From positions 1,018,097 to 1,082,096 of the forward strand of contig NZ_FOYP01000001.1 in NCBI RefSeq assembly GCF_900115105.1: a DNA stretch of 64,000 nt. Reading direction: 5' to 3'. This DNA is from Yoonia tamlensis (lineage in GTDB: Bacteria; Pseudomonadota; Alphaproteobacteria; Rhodobacterales; Rhodobacteraceae). Of this stretch, positions 35,226-44,965 are shown in pieces. Within the stretch, counting starts at the first letter, position 1, and every line of letters starts with the position of its first letter. The translations under genes were made by a program, and so were the position numbers. The notes below the pieces were generated by a model. The model ran no database searches. It was given only the letters and a program-made list of their open reading frames with translations, and had not been told where the DNA came from.

Positions 35226-36146
35226 TTAATCTGCACCCTCGTCAGATTGGGTTGCTTCGCGCAGTTTGCGGCGATGCGCAAAGATTTCGTCCTGGACGAA
35301 ATCGCGAAAGGCGCTGATGCGTTTGGACTGCCGCAGCTCTTCCGGATAGGCCAGAAAAACCGGCACCTCACCGCTTTGCAGGTCGGGCAGAATGCGGACC
35401 ATATGCGGGAAATCTTCGACCAGATAATCGGGCAGCACGCCAACGCCCAGATTGTTCACAACGCCCTGCAAAACGCCAAAGTAGTTGTTCACCGTAAACA
35501 GGCTATGCACGTCATAGGTCATCAGGTGTTGCACCAGTGTCGCGCCGGCGCTGACTTGGGTTGAATTGGGGCTTTGGCAGATCAGACGGTGGTTTGCGAT
35601 GTCTTCGACATCATTTATCATCCCGTTCTTTTCGATATATTCGCGCGACGCATAAAGACGCATGCGCACAGACATCAGACGTTTGCGGATCAGATCCGCC
35701 TGCGATGGCTCTTTCATCCGAATAGCGACATCTGCCTCGCGCATTGGCAGATCAAGCACCCGTTCTTCAAGCATCAGATCAATTTTCAGATCGGGATATT
35801 TTTCATAGAGTTTGGGCAGACGCGGCGCCAGCCACATCGTGCCAAACCCTGTTGTCGTGGTGACACGCAATTCGCCAAAGACTTCTTCTTCACTGTCCTT
35901 GATACGCGCCGCCGCTGCATCCAGCCGCTTGTTCATTGATTTTGTCGCGTCAAACAGCAGTTCACCCTGTTCGGTCAGGATCAATCCGCGCGCATGGCGG
36001 TGGAACAATGTCGTGTTCAAGGATTCTTCGAGCGCGCGAATTTGGCGGCTGACAGCGGATTGCGACAGGTGCAGCGTATCGCCCGCATGGGTCAGTGACC
36101 CCGCGTCGGCAACAGCGTGAAAAATCCGTAGCTTGTCCCAGTCCAT
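35226..36146 (-). CDS. LysR family transcriptional regulator
   Basis: A 306-residue LysR-type protein. The winged helix-turn-helix is clear (SLTHAGDTLHLSQSAVSRQIRAL, residues 17-39; quoted in parts LSQSAVSRQ). The C-terminal effector domain starts near 88 (FGELRVTTTTGFGTMWLAPRLP) and looks like the GcvA-type substrate pocket, with EADVAIRMKEPS about residue 140. The target is unknown. It diverges from the acyltransferase gene across a 262-bp gap, so that gene is one candidate. An AT-rich gap follows its 3' end. Confidence 0.9.
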   Translation of the reverse strand: MDWDKLRIFHAVADAGSLTHAGDTLHLSQSAVSRQIRALEESLNTTLFHRHARGLILTEQGELLFDATKSMNKRLDAAAARIKDSEEEVFGELRVTTTTGFGTMWLAPRLPKLYEKYPDLKIDLMLEERVLDLPMREADVAIRMKEPSQADLIRKRLMSVRMRLYASREYIEKNGMINDVEDIANHRLICQSPNSTQVSAGATLVQHLMTYDVHSLFTVNNYFGVLQGVVNNLGVGVLPDYLVEDFPHMVRILPDLQSGEVPVFLAYPEELRQSKRISAFRDFVQDEIFAHRRKLREATQSDEGAD

Positions 36147-36408
36147 ATGTTCCTACTTGTGAATGACCATCGTGTCGTTACCTACCTGTCTACGCTATCT
36201 CAGATAACGGTTGCAAACTGGTTACATCCTCATAAGCGGATTTTCGAAAAACTGCGCATAAACGCGGCGAAATTAGGCGCTTTTATAGCTCTGGCGTGTT
36301 GATTGCCCCTGCATGGCGGCGAAAGAAATATCGCCAGCCCAGTTTATTGTCATTTTCTTGTTGTGCCGTTGCCGGTAACCTCCGGCCACCATTCTTACGG
36401 ACGCGATC

Positions 36409-37317
36409 ATGTCAAAACACCACAGCGAAGTCGCTCGCGATATTTCTTATGCGACATCTGTCAGCGGTCGCAGTGGCCGCGTGCTTGTGCGCGCGATGGA
36501 AAACGCCACCGGCCGCCTGTCGTTGATCCGCAAAGCACGCGGTTATGACGTCGAAGTCGCGGCGGGGCAGGATTTTTGGGACGTGATTGTCGCGCGCTAC
36601 GGGCTCGAGCTGCAGATCATCGGCGGAAGCCTTGAAAACATTCCGCAAACGGGGCCGTTGATTGTGGTTAGCAACCACCCTTACGGGATTCTTGACGGGT
36701 TGATGCTCGGGCGGATCATGTCGCGACGGCGGGGCGGCGATTTTCGCGTGCTTGCGCATGAAATTTTCCGCAAAGCGCCTGATCTGAAACGTGTGATTTT
36801 GCCGATCTCGTTTGACACAACCAAAGAAGCCGCCAAGCTCAACCTTGAAACGCGCGCTGCGGCTGTTGCCTATATTGCGCAGGGCGGCGCAATTGGCGTG
36901 TTTCCGGGGGGGACGGTTTCCACTTCTGCCACGCCGTTTTCAACGCCGCTTGATCCGGGCTGGCGGACATTTACGGCCAAGATGATCGCAAAATCGGGCG
37001 CGACCGTGGTGCCGATCTTTTTTGAAGGCCGCAACAGCCGGCTGTTCCAGCTGGTCAGCCATCTACATGCCAATTTGCGCACGGGTCTGCTGATCCGCGA
37101 ATTTCGAAAACGCATCAATAAACCTGTCCGTATTGTTGTCGGTGACCCGATTGGCCCCGAGGTTTTGGACCGGTTCAAAAAAGACCCGCTGGCATGCATG
37201 GATTTCCTGCGCAAAGCCACGTATGACCTAAGTCCAAGCCCGATAGATTCAGATGAATACGGGTACGAGGTAGACCTAAAATATAAGGTGCGTGATGGCA
37301 GTCGGCATATTCGATAG
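36409..37317 (+). CDS. Lysophospholipid acyltransferase family protein (PlsC-like)
   Basis: A 302-residue 1-acyl-glycerol-phosphate acyltransferase-type protein that would transfer acyl chains onto lysolipids at the inner membrane. The catalytic motif NHPYGILDG (NHx4D pattern) lies about residues 86-94, the FPGG block (a frequent second motif) about 166, and EGRNSR about 206. There is no clear membrane helix; association may be peripheral. Substrate (lyso-phosphatidic acid, lyso-ornithine lipid) cannot be told; the Rhodobacteraceae have several such genes. Its last 23 bases overlap the murI start. Confidence 0.85.
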   Translation: MSKHHSEVARDISYATSVSGRSGRVLVRAMENATGRLSLIRKARGYDVEVAAGQDFWDVIVARYGLELQIIGGSLENIPQTGPLIVVSNHPYGILDGLMLGRIMSRRRGGDFRVLAHEIFRKAPDLKRVILPISFDTTKEAAKLNLETRAAAVAYIAQGGAIGVFPGGTVSTSATPFSTPLDPGWRTFTAKMIAKSGATVVPIFFEGRNSRLFQLVSHLHANLRTGLLIREFRKRINKPVRIVVGDPIGPEVLDRFKKDPLACMDFLRKATYDLSPSPIDSDEYGYEVDLKYKVRDGSRHIR

Positions 37318-38107
37318 TGGGCTAGGGGGGCTGACAGTGCTTGACGCTGTTGCCAAACGTTTGCCCGAAGTCCCGCTTGTTTACTTGGGCGACAACGCAC
37401 ATGCGCCATACGGCGTGCGCACGCCTGATGATATTTACAATCTGACGACAGCAGCAACGCAGCGGCTGTTTGACGAGGGCTGCGATCTTGTGATCCTTGC
37501 CTGCAACACGGCCTCTGCGGCGGCTCTGCGGCGGATGCAGGAAAGCTGGGTGCCCAAGGGCAAACGCGTGTTGGGCGTCTTTGTGCCAATAATCGAGGCG
37601 CTGACCGAACGGCAGTGGGGCGATAATTCGCCACCGCGTGAAGTTGCCGCCAAACATGTCGCGCTTTTTGCGACGCCTGCCACCGTGGCCAGCCGCGCGT
37701 TCCAGCGTGAACTTGCGTTCCGCGCCGTGGGCGTCGATGTCGAAGCACAGGCCTGTGGCGGTGTTGTCGATGCAATCGAAGACGGCGACATGATCCTGGC
37801 CGAGGCATTGGTGCGTAGCCATGTCGATGCGCTGATGCGCAAGATGCCATCGCCTGATGCCGCGATCCTTGGTTGTACCCATTACCCGCTGATGGAAGCC
37901 GAATTCCAAGCGGCACTTGGCCCAGAGGTCAAGGTGTTTTCCCAAGCCAATCTGGTGGCCGAAAGCCTTGCCGACTATCTGACCCGGCGCCCGGAAATGG
38001 TGGGCTCAGGGCAGAATTCGGCGTTCCTGACAACGGGTGACCCGGTCAAAGTCTCTGCCCGCGCGACACAGTTCCTGCGACGACAAATCACATTTACCGC
38101 AGCCTGA
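37295..38107 (+). CDS. murI: Glutamate racemase
   Basis: Makes D-glutamate for peptidoglycan by a two-base mechanism. 270 residues with the N-terminal [12 protein letters not shown] (Asp7), both catalytic cysteines in ILACNTAS (Cys70) and [10 protein letters not shown] (Cys194), and TPATV. The ATG at 37295 lies one codon after a GTG at 37292, with AAGG a few bases upstream; the choice changes only one residue. It overlaps the end of the acyltransferase gene, so they are probably cotranscribed. Confidence 0.96.
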   Translation: MAVGIFDSGLGGLTVLDAVAKRLPEVPLVYLGDNAHAPYGVRTPDDIYNLTTAATQRLFDEGCDLVILACNTASAAALRRMQESWVPKGKRVLGVFVPIIEALTERQWGDNSPPREVAAKHVALFATPATVASRAFQRELAFRAVGVDVEAQACGGVVDAIEDGDMILAEALVRSHVDALMRKMPSPDAAILGCTHYPLMEAEFQAALGPEVKVFSQANLVAESLADYLTRRPEMVGSGQNSAFLTTGDPVKVSARATQFLRRQITFTAA

Positions 38108-38141
38108 ATCCATCTAAATTTCATCCCAAAGGGATACGACT

Positions 38142-39170
38142 ATGACATATAACGTCGCCATTCTTGGCGCTTCTGGTTACACTGGGGCCGAACTGGTCCG
38201 GTTGATTGCCACACACCCCAGCCTGAATATCGTCGGGCTTTCCGGAAATTCCAAGGCCGGTATGGCCATGGCCGATGTGTTTCCGCATCTGCGCCATCTG
38301 GACCTGCCCACGCTGACCACGATCGAAGACATGTCGTTTGACGGGGTCGATCTGGTGTTTTGTGCGCTGCCGCATGCGACATCGCAGGCGGTGATCTCGC
38401 AATTGCCGACGCATCTGAAAATCGTCGATCTGTCAGCCGATTTCCGGCTGCGCGACCCTGCCGCCTATGAAAAATGGTATGGCAAACCCCACGCCGCGGT
38501 CGAACTGCAAAAAGAAGCCGTTTACGGCCTGACTGAATTCTACCGCGAAGACATCAAAACCGCGCGGCTTGTGGCGGGCACGGGCTGTAACGCAGCGACG
38601 GGACAATATGTGCTGCGGCCATTGATTGCGGCGGGGGTGATCGACCTTGACCAGATTGTGCTGAACCTGATGGCAGCCGTATCGGGCGCAGGGCGCAGCC
38701 TGAAAGAAAACCTGCTGCATGCGGAATTGTCCGAAGGCGCGCATGGCTATGCGATCGGCGGCACGCATCGGCATTTGGGTGAGTTTGATCAAGAGTTTAG
38801 CGCCATCGCAGGCCGGCCTGTGCATATCCAGTTCACCCCGCATCTGATCCCCGCAAACCGCGGCATTCTGGCGACGACCTATGTGCAGGGCGACCCGCAG
38901 GTGATCTATGACACGCTCAATGCTGCCTATGCGGACGAGCCGTTTATCGAAATGCTGCCAATGGGGCAGGCACCGTCGATCAAACATATTCGCGCGTCGA
39001 ACTTTTGCCATATCGGTGTTGTCGCCGACCGTATCGCTGGCCGTGCCATTGTGATCGCAGCGCTTGATAACCTGACCAAAGGGTCATCAGGACAAGCAAT
39101 CCAGAACGCAAACCTGATGCTGGGCCTGCCCGAAACCGAAGGGTTGATGCTGGCCCCTGTATTCCCATGA
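38142..39170 (+). CDS. argC: N-acetyl-gamma-glutamyl-phosphate reductase
   Basis: NADPH-dependent reductase, third step of arginine synthesis. 342 residues with the Rossmann motif [14 protein letters not shown] (about 8-21) and the active cysteine in [12 protein letters not shown] (about 147-158). A catalytic His lies in [19 protein letters not shown] precedes the ATG. Its stop overlaps the ccmE start by 4 nt. It is the first gene of a plus-strand run that continues into cytochrome c maturation, a common arrangement in this family of bacteria. Confidence 0.96.
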   Translation: MTYNVAILGASGYTGAELVRLIATHPSLNIVGLSGNSKAGMAMADVFPHLRHLDLPTLTTIEDMSFDGVDLVFCALPHATSQAVISQLPTHLKIVDLSADFRLRDPAAYEKWYGKPHAAVELQKEAVYGLTEFYREDIKTARLVAGTGCNAATGQYVLRPLIAAGVIDLDQIVLNLMAAVSGAGRSLKENLLHAELSEGAHGYAIGGTHRHLGEFDQEFSAIAGRPVHIQFTPHLIPANRGILATTYVQGDPQVIYDTLNAAYADEPFIEMLPMGQAPSIKHIRASNFCHIGVVADRIAGRAIVIAALDNLTKGSSGQAIQNANLMLGLPETEGLMLAPVFP

Positions 39171-39634
39171 GTGGGCTCAAGAGCCTCAAGAAACGCCGCC
39201 GCGTGCAGGTGATCGGCATTGCCGGTGCCTGTATCGCTGCGATCCTGACGGCGCTGTGGTTCCTGCCAGAGGACAGCTTTCAATACTTCCGATCACCCAG
39301 CGAAGTTGTTGCCGCCCCCCCTGCGCCAAACGAGCGGTTCCGCATCGGCGGGCTGGTCGAAGAAGGCTCACTTGTGCGCGGACAGGGGCAGGAAATCCGC
39401 TTTGCGGTGACCGATGGCGGCGCACTGGTCAATGTCGTCTATTCCGGCATTCTGCCTGACCTTTTTGCCGAAGGTCAGGGCATTGTCGCGCAGGGAAACT
39501 ACTTGAACGGCACCTTTGAAGCCGTTGAAATTCTGGCCAAACACGATGAAACCTATATGCCAAAAGAGGTCATCGACGCGCTCAAGGATCAGGGCACATA
39601 TGTCGCACCGGACGGTGCCGAAGACACGCGTTAA
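39167..39634 (+). CDS. ccmE: Cytochrome c maturation protein CcmE
   Basis: Periplasmic heme chaperone that carries covalently bound heme from CcmC to the CcmF-CcmH ligation complex. 155 residues with one N-terminal membrane segment (about 13-33), an OB-fold core (58-125) and the heme-binding His126 in AKHDETYMP (Tyr130 also kept). It overlaps argC by 4 nt. The ccmABCDG genes are elsewhere; ccmF and ccmH come 1.4 kb later, after the lysis cassette. Confidence 0.95.
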   Translation: MSGLKSLKKRRRVQVIGIAGACIAAILTALWFLPEDSFQYFRSPSEVVAAPPAPNERFRIGGLVEEGSLVRGQGQEIRFAVTDGGALVNVVYSGILPDLFAEGQGIVAQGNYLNGTFEAVEILAKHDETYMPKEVIDALKDQGTYVAPDGAEDTR

Positions 39635-39679
39635 CCTGTTTCAGGCAGTGTTCATGTCAAGCAGACATGAGGGCCGCCA

Positions 39680-40291
39680 ATGCAATCCATCACCCAAATC
39701 GCCAGTGAAATTGTCGCCCGCGAGGGCGGCTATGTAAATGACCCCGACGATCCGGGCGGGGCCACAAATCACGGCGTGACGATCCACACGATGCGCAGGT
39801 TGGGGCTGGATCTGACCGGCGATAACCAAGTGACCGAGGATGACGTTCGGGTGTTGACCCGCGCCCATGCAGTGTCGATTTTTGTCGAACACTATTTTCG
39901 GGCCCCACAGATCGACAAGCTGCCAGAGCCGCTGCACGCCACCATTTTTGATATGTATGTGAACGCTGGTGCACATGCGGTGCGGATTTTGCAAAAGCTG
40001 CTCAACGATATGCGCATCGAGGTGGCCGTCGACGGGCAGATTGGTCCGCAGACGATTGCAGCCACCCAAAAGGCATTGAGGGCCGCCCCCGACCACATTG
40101 TGGATGCCTACGGGATCGCGCGCCGCAATTATTACTATGATCTTGCCGCGCGCCGCCCCGCGAGCCGCAAATACGCGCGCAGGCGTAATGGCGGCAAAGG
40201 CGGCTGGATCACGCGGGCCGAAGAATTTATCGACCCGCGCTATCACCTGACAGAAACACAACATAAACAGAGGGTTGCGCAATGGGATTAA
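39680..40291 (+). CDS. GH108 N-acetylmuramidase (endolysin, holin-associated)
   Basis: A 203-residue lysozyme-like muramidase of glycoside hydrolase family 108, which cuts the glycan backbone of peptidoglycan. The catalytic glutamate is Glu15 in REGGYVNDPDDPGG, a family signature; ATNHGVTIHTMRR follows, and the C-terminal peptidoglycan-binding type 3 segment (VAVDGQIGPQTIAATQKAL) is present. There is no signal peptide, so export needs the holin encoded next, whose start overlaps its stop by 10 bp. Such pairs serve phages and, in Rhodobacter, the release of gene transfer agent particles. Confidence 0.9.
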   Translation: MQSITQIASEIVAREGGYVNDPDDPGGATNHGVTIHTMRRLGLDLTGDNQVTEDDVRVLTRAHAVSIFVEHYFRAPQIDKLPEPLHATIFDMYVNAGAHAVRILQKLLNDMRIEVAVDGQIGPQTIAATQKALRAAPDHIVDAYGIARRNYYYDLAARRPASRKYARRRNGGKGGWITRAEEFIDPRYHLTETQHKQRVAQWD

Positions 40292-40785
40292 TCACCGGTG
40301 TCATGGGTTTTTTGTTCGGGGACGGGCGCAATGTCATCACTGATACCGCCGAAGTGTTCCGCGAAAACGCCGAAGGCGGTGCCGCGCGTGCGGCCAATGC
40401 CAAATCCGAAAGCCTGCAACAGTTTGCGGCCGAATTTGCGCATGCGCGTCGCGGGCTTTTTGACCGCTTTGTTGATGGGTTAAACCGGCTGCCGCGGCCG
40501 ATGCTGGCGCTTGGCACGATCTGGATGTTTATCGCCGCGATGCGCTGGCCCGATGAATTTATCCGCGGCATGGAAGGGCTGGCGCTGGTGCCAGAGCCGC
40601 TATGGTGGTTGATGGGTGCAATTGTCAGTTTCTATTTCGGCGCGCGTCATCAGGCCAAAGAACAGGATTTCCAGCGTGCCGTCGCCAGTACAATCGCCGC
40701 CGTTCAGGCAAGCAAAGCCCCCGAAAGCGTGCCCGTGTTCAGTGACAACCCCGCGCTTGATGATTGGCAGGCCCGAAATGGATAG
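40282..40785 (+). CDS. Three-transmembrane holin (GTA holin family)
   Basis: A 167-residue membrane protein of the family known as gene-transfer-agent 3-TM holins, which make holes in the inner membrane so that the endolysin can act. Two or three hydrophobic segments can be seen (residues about 72-92, LPRPMLALGTIWMFIAAMRW, and about 104-125, LWWLMGAIVSFYFGARHQ), with a charged N-terminal helix. Its start overlaps the muramidase stop and its end overlaps the next small gene by 8 bp. Placement between ccmE and ccmF is notable. Confidence 0.85.
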   Translation: MGLITGVMGFLFGDGRNVITDTAEVFRENAEGGAARAANAKSESLQQFAAEFAHARRGLFDRFVDGLNRLPRPMLALGTIWMFIAAMRWPDEFIRGMEGLALVPEPLWWLMGAIVSFYFGARHQAKEQDFQRAVASTIAAVQASKAPESVPVFSDNPALDDWQARNG

Positions 40786-40981
40786 GACATGGTTTGACAA
40801 GGTCGAACAACGGCTTGGCATGATTGAAACCCGCAACGCCGTGGATGAGGTCCACCGCGATAATGTGTCGGATAGGCTTGGCGCGATTGAAGACACGCTC
40901 AAATGGCTGGTGCGGCTGGTTATCGGCGGGTTCTTGATGGGGGCTCTGACCTATGCGCTGCAGGGCGGCTTTCGTCTGTGA
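40778..40981 (+). CDS. 67-residue membrane protein at the end of the lysis cassette
   Basis: A short protein with an amphipathic N-terminal half (DKVEQRLGMIETRNAVDEV) and one hydrophobic C-terminal helix (WLVRLVIGGFLMGALTYAL, about 44-62). The ATG at 40778 overlaps the holin end by 8 bp, so it belongs to the lysis unit. An antiholin, spanin-like or small accessory role is possible but unproven. It ends 79 bp before ccmF. Confidence 0.65.
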   Translation: MDRTWFDKVEQRLGMIETRNAVDEVHRDNVSDRLGAIEDTLKWLVRLVIGGFLMGALTYALQGGFRL

Positions 40982-41059
40982 CAAATTGCGCCACAAACGC
41001 GTGCTGAAATATCCGTGAACCCATGTCCCAGCCGCGCAATTTGGGCTAAGACTGCGGGC

Positions 41060-43030
41060 ATGATTACAGAACTTGGACATTTCGCGCTGATTCTGGCTTT
41101 TGGCATTGCCATTGTGCAGATGGTGATCCCGATGATCGGCGCGCACCGCAATAACCCCGGCTGGATGGGGGTGGCCGAACCTGCGGCCATCGCACAATTC
41201 TTGCTGGTTGCCTTTGCCTTTGGGGCGCTTACCTGGGCCTTTGTGACCTCGGATTTCTCGCTCAATCTGGTCTATGCCAATTCGCATACGGACAAGCCGA
41301 TGATCTATAAAATCAGCGGCGTTTGGGGCAATCACGAAGGATCGATGCTGCTTTGGCTGCTGATCCTGACGCTGTTTGGCGCAAGTGCGGCCGTGTTTGG
41401 TGACAATCTGCCTGCGCGTCTGCGCGCGCGCGTTCTGGCGGTGCAAGGGTCCATTGGCGTGGCGTTTTTTGCCTTTATCCTGTTCACATCCAACCCGTTT
41501 TTGCGTCTTGCGGTGCCGCCATTGAATGGCCGCGATTTGAATCCGCTGTTACAAGATCCCGGCCTCGCATTTCATCCCCCGTTTCTTTACCTTGGTTATG
41601 TTGGCCTCAGCATGGCGTTTTCCTTTGCGGTTGCGGCCCTGATCGAAGGCAAGGTTGACGCAGCTTGGGCGCGCTGGGTGCGCCCGTGGACATTGGCAGC
41701 ATGGGTGTTTTTGACACTTGGAATCGCGCTGGGGTCATGGTGGGCCTACTATGAACTTGGCTGGGGCGGGTTCTGGTTCTGGGATCCGGTTGAAAACGCA
41801 TCATTCATGCCATGGCTGATTGCGGCGGCCCTGCTGCATTCCGCCATCGTTGTTGAAAAGCGTGAAGCGTTGAAAAGCTGGACGGTCTTGCTTGCGATCC
41901 TTGCCTTCGGGTTTTCGCTTTTGGGGACGTTTATCGTGCGCTCTGGCGTGCTGACATCGGTGCATGCCTTTGCGAACGATCCGGAGCGCGGTGTGCTGAT
42001 CCTGATCATTCTGGCGGTGTTTCTTGGCGGCGCGCTGACGCTATTTGCTGTGCGCGCGAACGCGCTGGAATCCAAAGGCGTATTTGGCACGGTTAGCCGT
42101 GAAAGTGCGCTTGTGCTGAACAATGTCTTGCTGGCTGTTAGCTGCTTTGTGGTCTTCTTGGGCACGATCTGGCCTTTGGTCGCAGAAATGCTGTTTGGTC
42201 GGACACTTTCCGTCGGGCCGCCGTTCTTTGAGGCGGCATTCACCCCCTTTATGGTGGCGCTGGCCGTGGTGCTGCCGATCGGGTCGATCCTTGCGTGGAA
42301 ACGCGGCAACCTGTCGCGCGCGACTAAACCCATACTGCCATGGCTTGTCTTGGCCGTTGCGCTGGGGGCATTGGCCTATGCGGTGCAGACGGAACGCAGC
42401 GCCTTAGGGCCGATTGGTGTGATCCTCGGGGTTTGGGTCGTGGGCGGCGCAATTGCTGACCTGTGGCTGCGCAGCGGGCGGGGCGGGTTTGCCGCGCGCC
42501 TTGGCCGGATCACACGGTTGCCGCGCGCCGATTGGGGCAAGGCATGCGCACATATGGGGCTGGGTGTCACCGTCTTTGGCATCGCCGCGATGATGGCCTG
42601 GGAGGTCGAGGATATCCGCGTCGCCGAGATAGGTGACCGTTGGGATGTCGGGCAGTTTGCCTTTACGCTTGATGATGTCCGTCAGGTCGAAGGGCCGAAT
42701 TACACCACGACCATGGCCACGCTTGGCATCTGGCGCGGTGACCGGCAAATTGGCGCGCTGAACCCCGAAAAGCGGTTCTATCCGGTTGCGAAAATGCCCA
42801 CGACAGAGGCCGACATTCGCAACGGCATCCTGCGCGATATCTATGTGGTAATCGGCGATCCGCAGGCAACCGGGGGCTATGCGGTGCGCGTTTATGTCAA
42901 ACCTTTCGCCAACTGGATTTGGGGTGGCGCGCTGTTGATGGCTTTGGGGGGCTTTGTGTCGCTGTCTGACCGGCGTTTGCGGATCGGGGCGGCGGCGGCC
43001 AAGCCCAAACAGGCGGTGCCGGCAGAATGA
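41060..43030 (+). CDS. ccmF: Cytochrome c heme lyase CcmF
   Basis: Inner-membrane component of the system I heme lyase that ligates heme to apocytochrome c. 656 residues with about 13-15 hydrophobic segments. The tryptophan-rich WWD domain is clear (GWGGFWFWDPVENASFMPWL, about residues 235-254), with conserved heme-handling histidines in loops such as HPPFLYLGY and SVHAFA. The ATG at 41060 gives the family start MITELGHFALILAFG; a frame open to 41015 is not needed. It overlaps ccmH by 4 nt at its end. Confidence 0.95.
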   Translation: MITELGHFALILAFGIAIVQMVIPMIGAHRNNPGWMGVAEPAAIAQFLLVAFAFGALTWAFVTSDFSLNLVYANSHTDKPMIYKISGVWGNHEGSMLLWLLILTLFGASAAVFGDNLPARLRARVLAVQGSIGVAFFAFILFTSNPFLRLAVPPLNGRDLNPLLQDPGLAFHPPFLYLGYVGLSMAFSFAVAALIEGKVDAAWARWVRPWTLAAWVFLTLGIALGSWWAYYELGWGGFWFWDPVENASFMPWLIAAALLHSAIVVEKREALKSWTVLLAILAFGFSLLGTFIVRSGVLTSVHAFANDPERGVLILIILAVFLGGALTLFAVRANALESKGVFGTVSRESALVLNNVLLAVSCFVVFLGTIWPLVAEMLFGRTLSVGPPFFEAAFTPFMVALAVVLPIGSILAWKRGNLSRATKPILPWLVLAVALGALAYAVQTERSALGPIGVILGVWVVGGAIADLWLRSGRGGFAARLGRITRLPRADWGKACAHMGLGVTVFGIAAMMAWEVEDIRVAEIGDRWDVGQFAFTLDDVRQVEGPNYTTTMATLGIWRGDRQIGALNPEKRFYPVAKMPTTEADIRNGILRDIYVVIGDPQATGGYAVRVYVKPFANWIWGGALLMALGGFVSLSDRRLRIGAAAAKPKQAVPAE

Positions 43031-43467
43031 AACATCTGATCTTGCTGTTTTGCATGCTTGCCGCCCCCGTTTGGGCTGTTGAGCCGTCAGAGATTTTGGA
43101 CGATCCGGTGCTAGAGGCGCGCGCGCGTGAACTGTCGCAAGGGCTGCGCTGTCCTGTGTGCCAGAACGAATCCATCGACGAATCGCACGCGCCCGTGGCG
43201 CAAGAATTGCGGGTGGTCCTGCGTGAACGGCTGGTTGCAGGCGACACGGATGCGCAAGTGATTGATTATATGGTGTTTCGCTATGGCGAATATGTGCTGC
43301 TGCGCCCCAATGTGCGCGGCGCGAACCTGATCCTCTGGCTGGCGGCGCCATTGATGCTTTTGCTAGCGCTCGGCGTTGGCTGGGCTACGATCCGGCGCAA
43401 ATCCGATGGTGCGACCCCATTAAGCGCCGAAGAAGAAGAAGCCCTCGCAGAAATCCTGAAAAAGTGA
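43027..43467 (+). CDS. ccmH: Cytochrome c-type biogenesis protein CcmH
   Basis: Periplasmic thioredoxin-type reductant for the CXXCH site of apocytochromes, part of the CcmF complex. 146 residues: signal peptide 1-17, the redox motif LRCPVCQNESI (Cys42 and Cys45), and a C-terminal membrane segment about 100-124. ATGA overlap with ccmF makes them one translational unit. The I subunit (ccmI) is not in the window. An enoyl-CoA hydratase gene follows 69 bp later. Confidence 0.94.
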   Translation: MKHLILLFCMLAAPVWAVEPSEILDDPVLEARARELSQGLRCPVCQNESIDESHAPVAQELRVVLRERLVAGDTDAQVIDYMVFRYGEYVLLRPNVRGANLILWLAAPLMLLLALGVGWATIRRKSDGATPLSAEEEEALAEILKK

Positions 43468-43536
43468 CGCATGGTTCCGCTTGGGTGCGGGGCGCGCTGC
43501 GGTAGGGTGGCGCAAATGCAGCCCAAGGATACGCAG

Positions 43537-44313
43537 ATGGATTTTCACGCAATCACCTATGACATCACTGATGATCTGGCCACAATCACGCTGAACCGTC
43601 CGGCGCTGATGAATGCGCTGAACACGCAAATGCGGCTTGAGATCACGCAAGCCTTTCAGCACGCACAAGACAATGCGCGCGCGGTGGTAATGACAGGGGC
43701 AGGGGTGTCGTTCTGCTCTGGCCAAGACCTTGCGGATGCTGCGGCCGATGGCAAGATCGATATGGAAGCCACGTTGCGCGACGAATATGTGCCGATGCTC
43801 AAGGCGATATTTGATTGCAAAGTGCCGACAATCTGCGCTGTCAACGGGCCTGCCGCGGGGGCGGGGGCAAACCTCGCGCTGGCGGCGGATGTGGTGATTG
43901 CATCAGAGGATGCCTATTTCGTGCAGGCATTCACGCGCATCGGGCTGATCCCTGACGCGGGCGGCACCTATTGGTTGCCGCGCCAGATCGGGGCCGCGCG
44001 GGCGATGGGGGCGGCGCTTTTTGCAGATAAGATAAGCGCCAATCAGGCGCGCGACTGGGGCATGATCTATGAAACGGCACCGGCGGCGGATTTTGCGGCC
44101 CACGTAAAAGCACGCGCGATGCAATTGGCCAGCGGCCCGACCGTTGCCTATGCGCAGTTGAAAAAGGCGATCCGCGGGTCGCTTGAAAACACATTGGACG
44201 AACAACTGGCGGTCGAGGCCAAACTACAGGCGATCTGCGGCGACACCGATGATTTCAAAGAAGGGGTCGCCGCATTTTTGGAAAAACGCGCGCCGCGCTA
44301 CACGGGCCGCTGA
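43537..44313 (+). CDS. Enoyl-CoA hydratase/isomerase family protein (PaaG-like)
   Basis: A 258-residue crotonase-fold protein. The fold is seen in TLNRPALMNALN (about 20-31), the oxyanion-hole segment GAGVSFCSGQDLADAA (about 55-70) and NGPAAGAGANLALAADVVIA (about 100-119), with a possible acid residue in RIGLIPDAGGTYWLPR (about 132). Closest in look are PaaG-type 1,2-epoxyphenylacetyl-CoA isomerases, but fatty acid hydratases are not excluded. The ATG at 43537 has CAAGGAT upstream. It overlaps the convergent DUF2087 gene by 16 bp. Confidence 0.85.
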   Translation: MDFHAITYDITDDLATITLNRPALMNALNTQMRLEITQAFQHAQDNARAVVMTGAGVSFCSGQDLADAAADGKIDMEATLRDEYVPMLKAIFDCKVPTICAVNGPAAGAGANLALAADVVIASEDAYFVQAFTRIGLIPDAGGTYWLPRQIGAARAMGAALFADKISANQARDWGMIYETAPAADFAAHVKARAMQLASGPTVAYAQLKKAIRGSLENTLDEQLAVEAKLQAICGDTDDFKEGVAAFLEKRAPRYTGR

Positions 44314-44804
44314 ACCGCCGCCATAAGGGCAAGCGCATCGCTGGGCGGGGCCTGTTCGATCCGGCGGTAAGTGGCGCCATCGCGCGTGCGGGTGACCAAA
44401 CGGTGATCAATCAATGACCGGCGCAAAAGCACGTGGTCGCCAAAGCTATTGCCGGATTTCAGCACTTCATTCACCTGTTTTTCGCGCAGATCTACGTTGG
44501 CCGGCAATTGCGCCCAAAACGTCCAAAGGCAAAGCCCCTGCACAGCGGTCTGTTTCGGCCAGCGGGTCATGATCCCCTGATCAAAGCAGCGCAAAGCACG
44601 TTCTAACCCGCGCGATGGCCTATCAGGCGTGGCCGGGCGTTCAGCCTTAAGGTGTTGATAATTATCGAAACCTGCGGCTTTGGAGACAAGGCTCAGCATC
44701 TTTGCATGGGATGGGAATGCGTCTTGCTGTTGCAATGACGCGCGCAGTGATTTGGTAAAGGTCGACAGATCCTTGATCGTCACCTGTTGGGTTTGGCGTG
44801 GCAT
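44298..44804 (-). CDS. DUF2087 domain protein with glyoxalase-associated N-terminal helix domain
   Basis: A 168-residue cytoplasmic protein. The C-terminal half (about 80-160) is a DUF2087 winged-helix type domain (RWPKQTAVQGLCLWTFWAQL, then EKQVNEVLKSGNSFGDHVLLRRSLIDHRLVTRTRDG in parts), which may bind DNA or protein. The N-terminal part (about 8-50, SLRASLQQQDAFPSHAKMLSL) is the small helical domain found next to glyoxalase-like proteins. Its function is not known. It is convergent with the enoyl-CoA hydratase gene, and a 170-bp gap separates it from the GNAT gene upstream. Confidence 0.75.
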   Translation of the reverse strand: MPRQTQQVTIKDLSTFTKSLRASLQQQDAFPSHAKMLSLVSKAAGFDNYQHLKAERPATPDRPSRGLERALRCFDQGIMTRWPKQTAVQGLCLWTFWAQLPANVDLREKQVNEVLKSGNSFGDHVLLRRSLIDHRLVTRTRDGATYRRIEQAPPSDALALMAAVQRPV

Positions 44805-44965
44805 ATTGTGCCCCTACAATCTGTGCCGGCACCCGTTTGCGGGGTGTGATGGTCGCCCTTGTCGTCCGGCTGATCAAAAGCACAGCGGATAATTATTGCC
44901 ATATCAGGTTTAGCTGGGTCCGGCTGGACTGGCGACGCCTTGGTGAACTGATGACCAATGCGATC

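Noticed and set aside
36147-36408. Possible gene or regulatory RNA in the gap between the LysR and acyltransferase genes
   Set aside because: Only promoters are expected in this 262-bp gap; no hairpin with a T run and no frame with a ribosome site was found.
39680-40981. Remnant prophage
   Set aside because: Only lysis genes are present; there are no capsid, tail, terminase or integrase genes, and the holin belongs to the GTA family.
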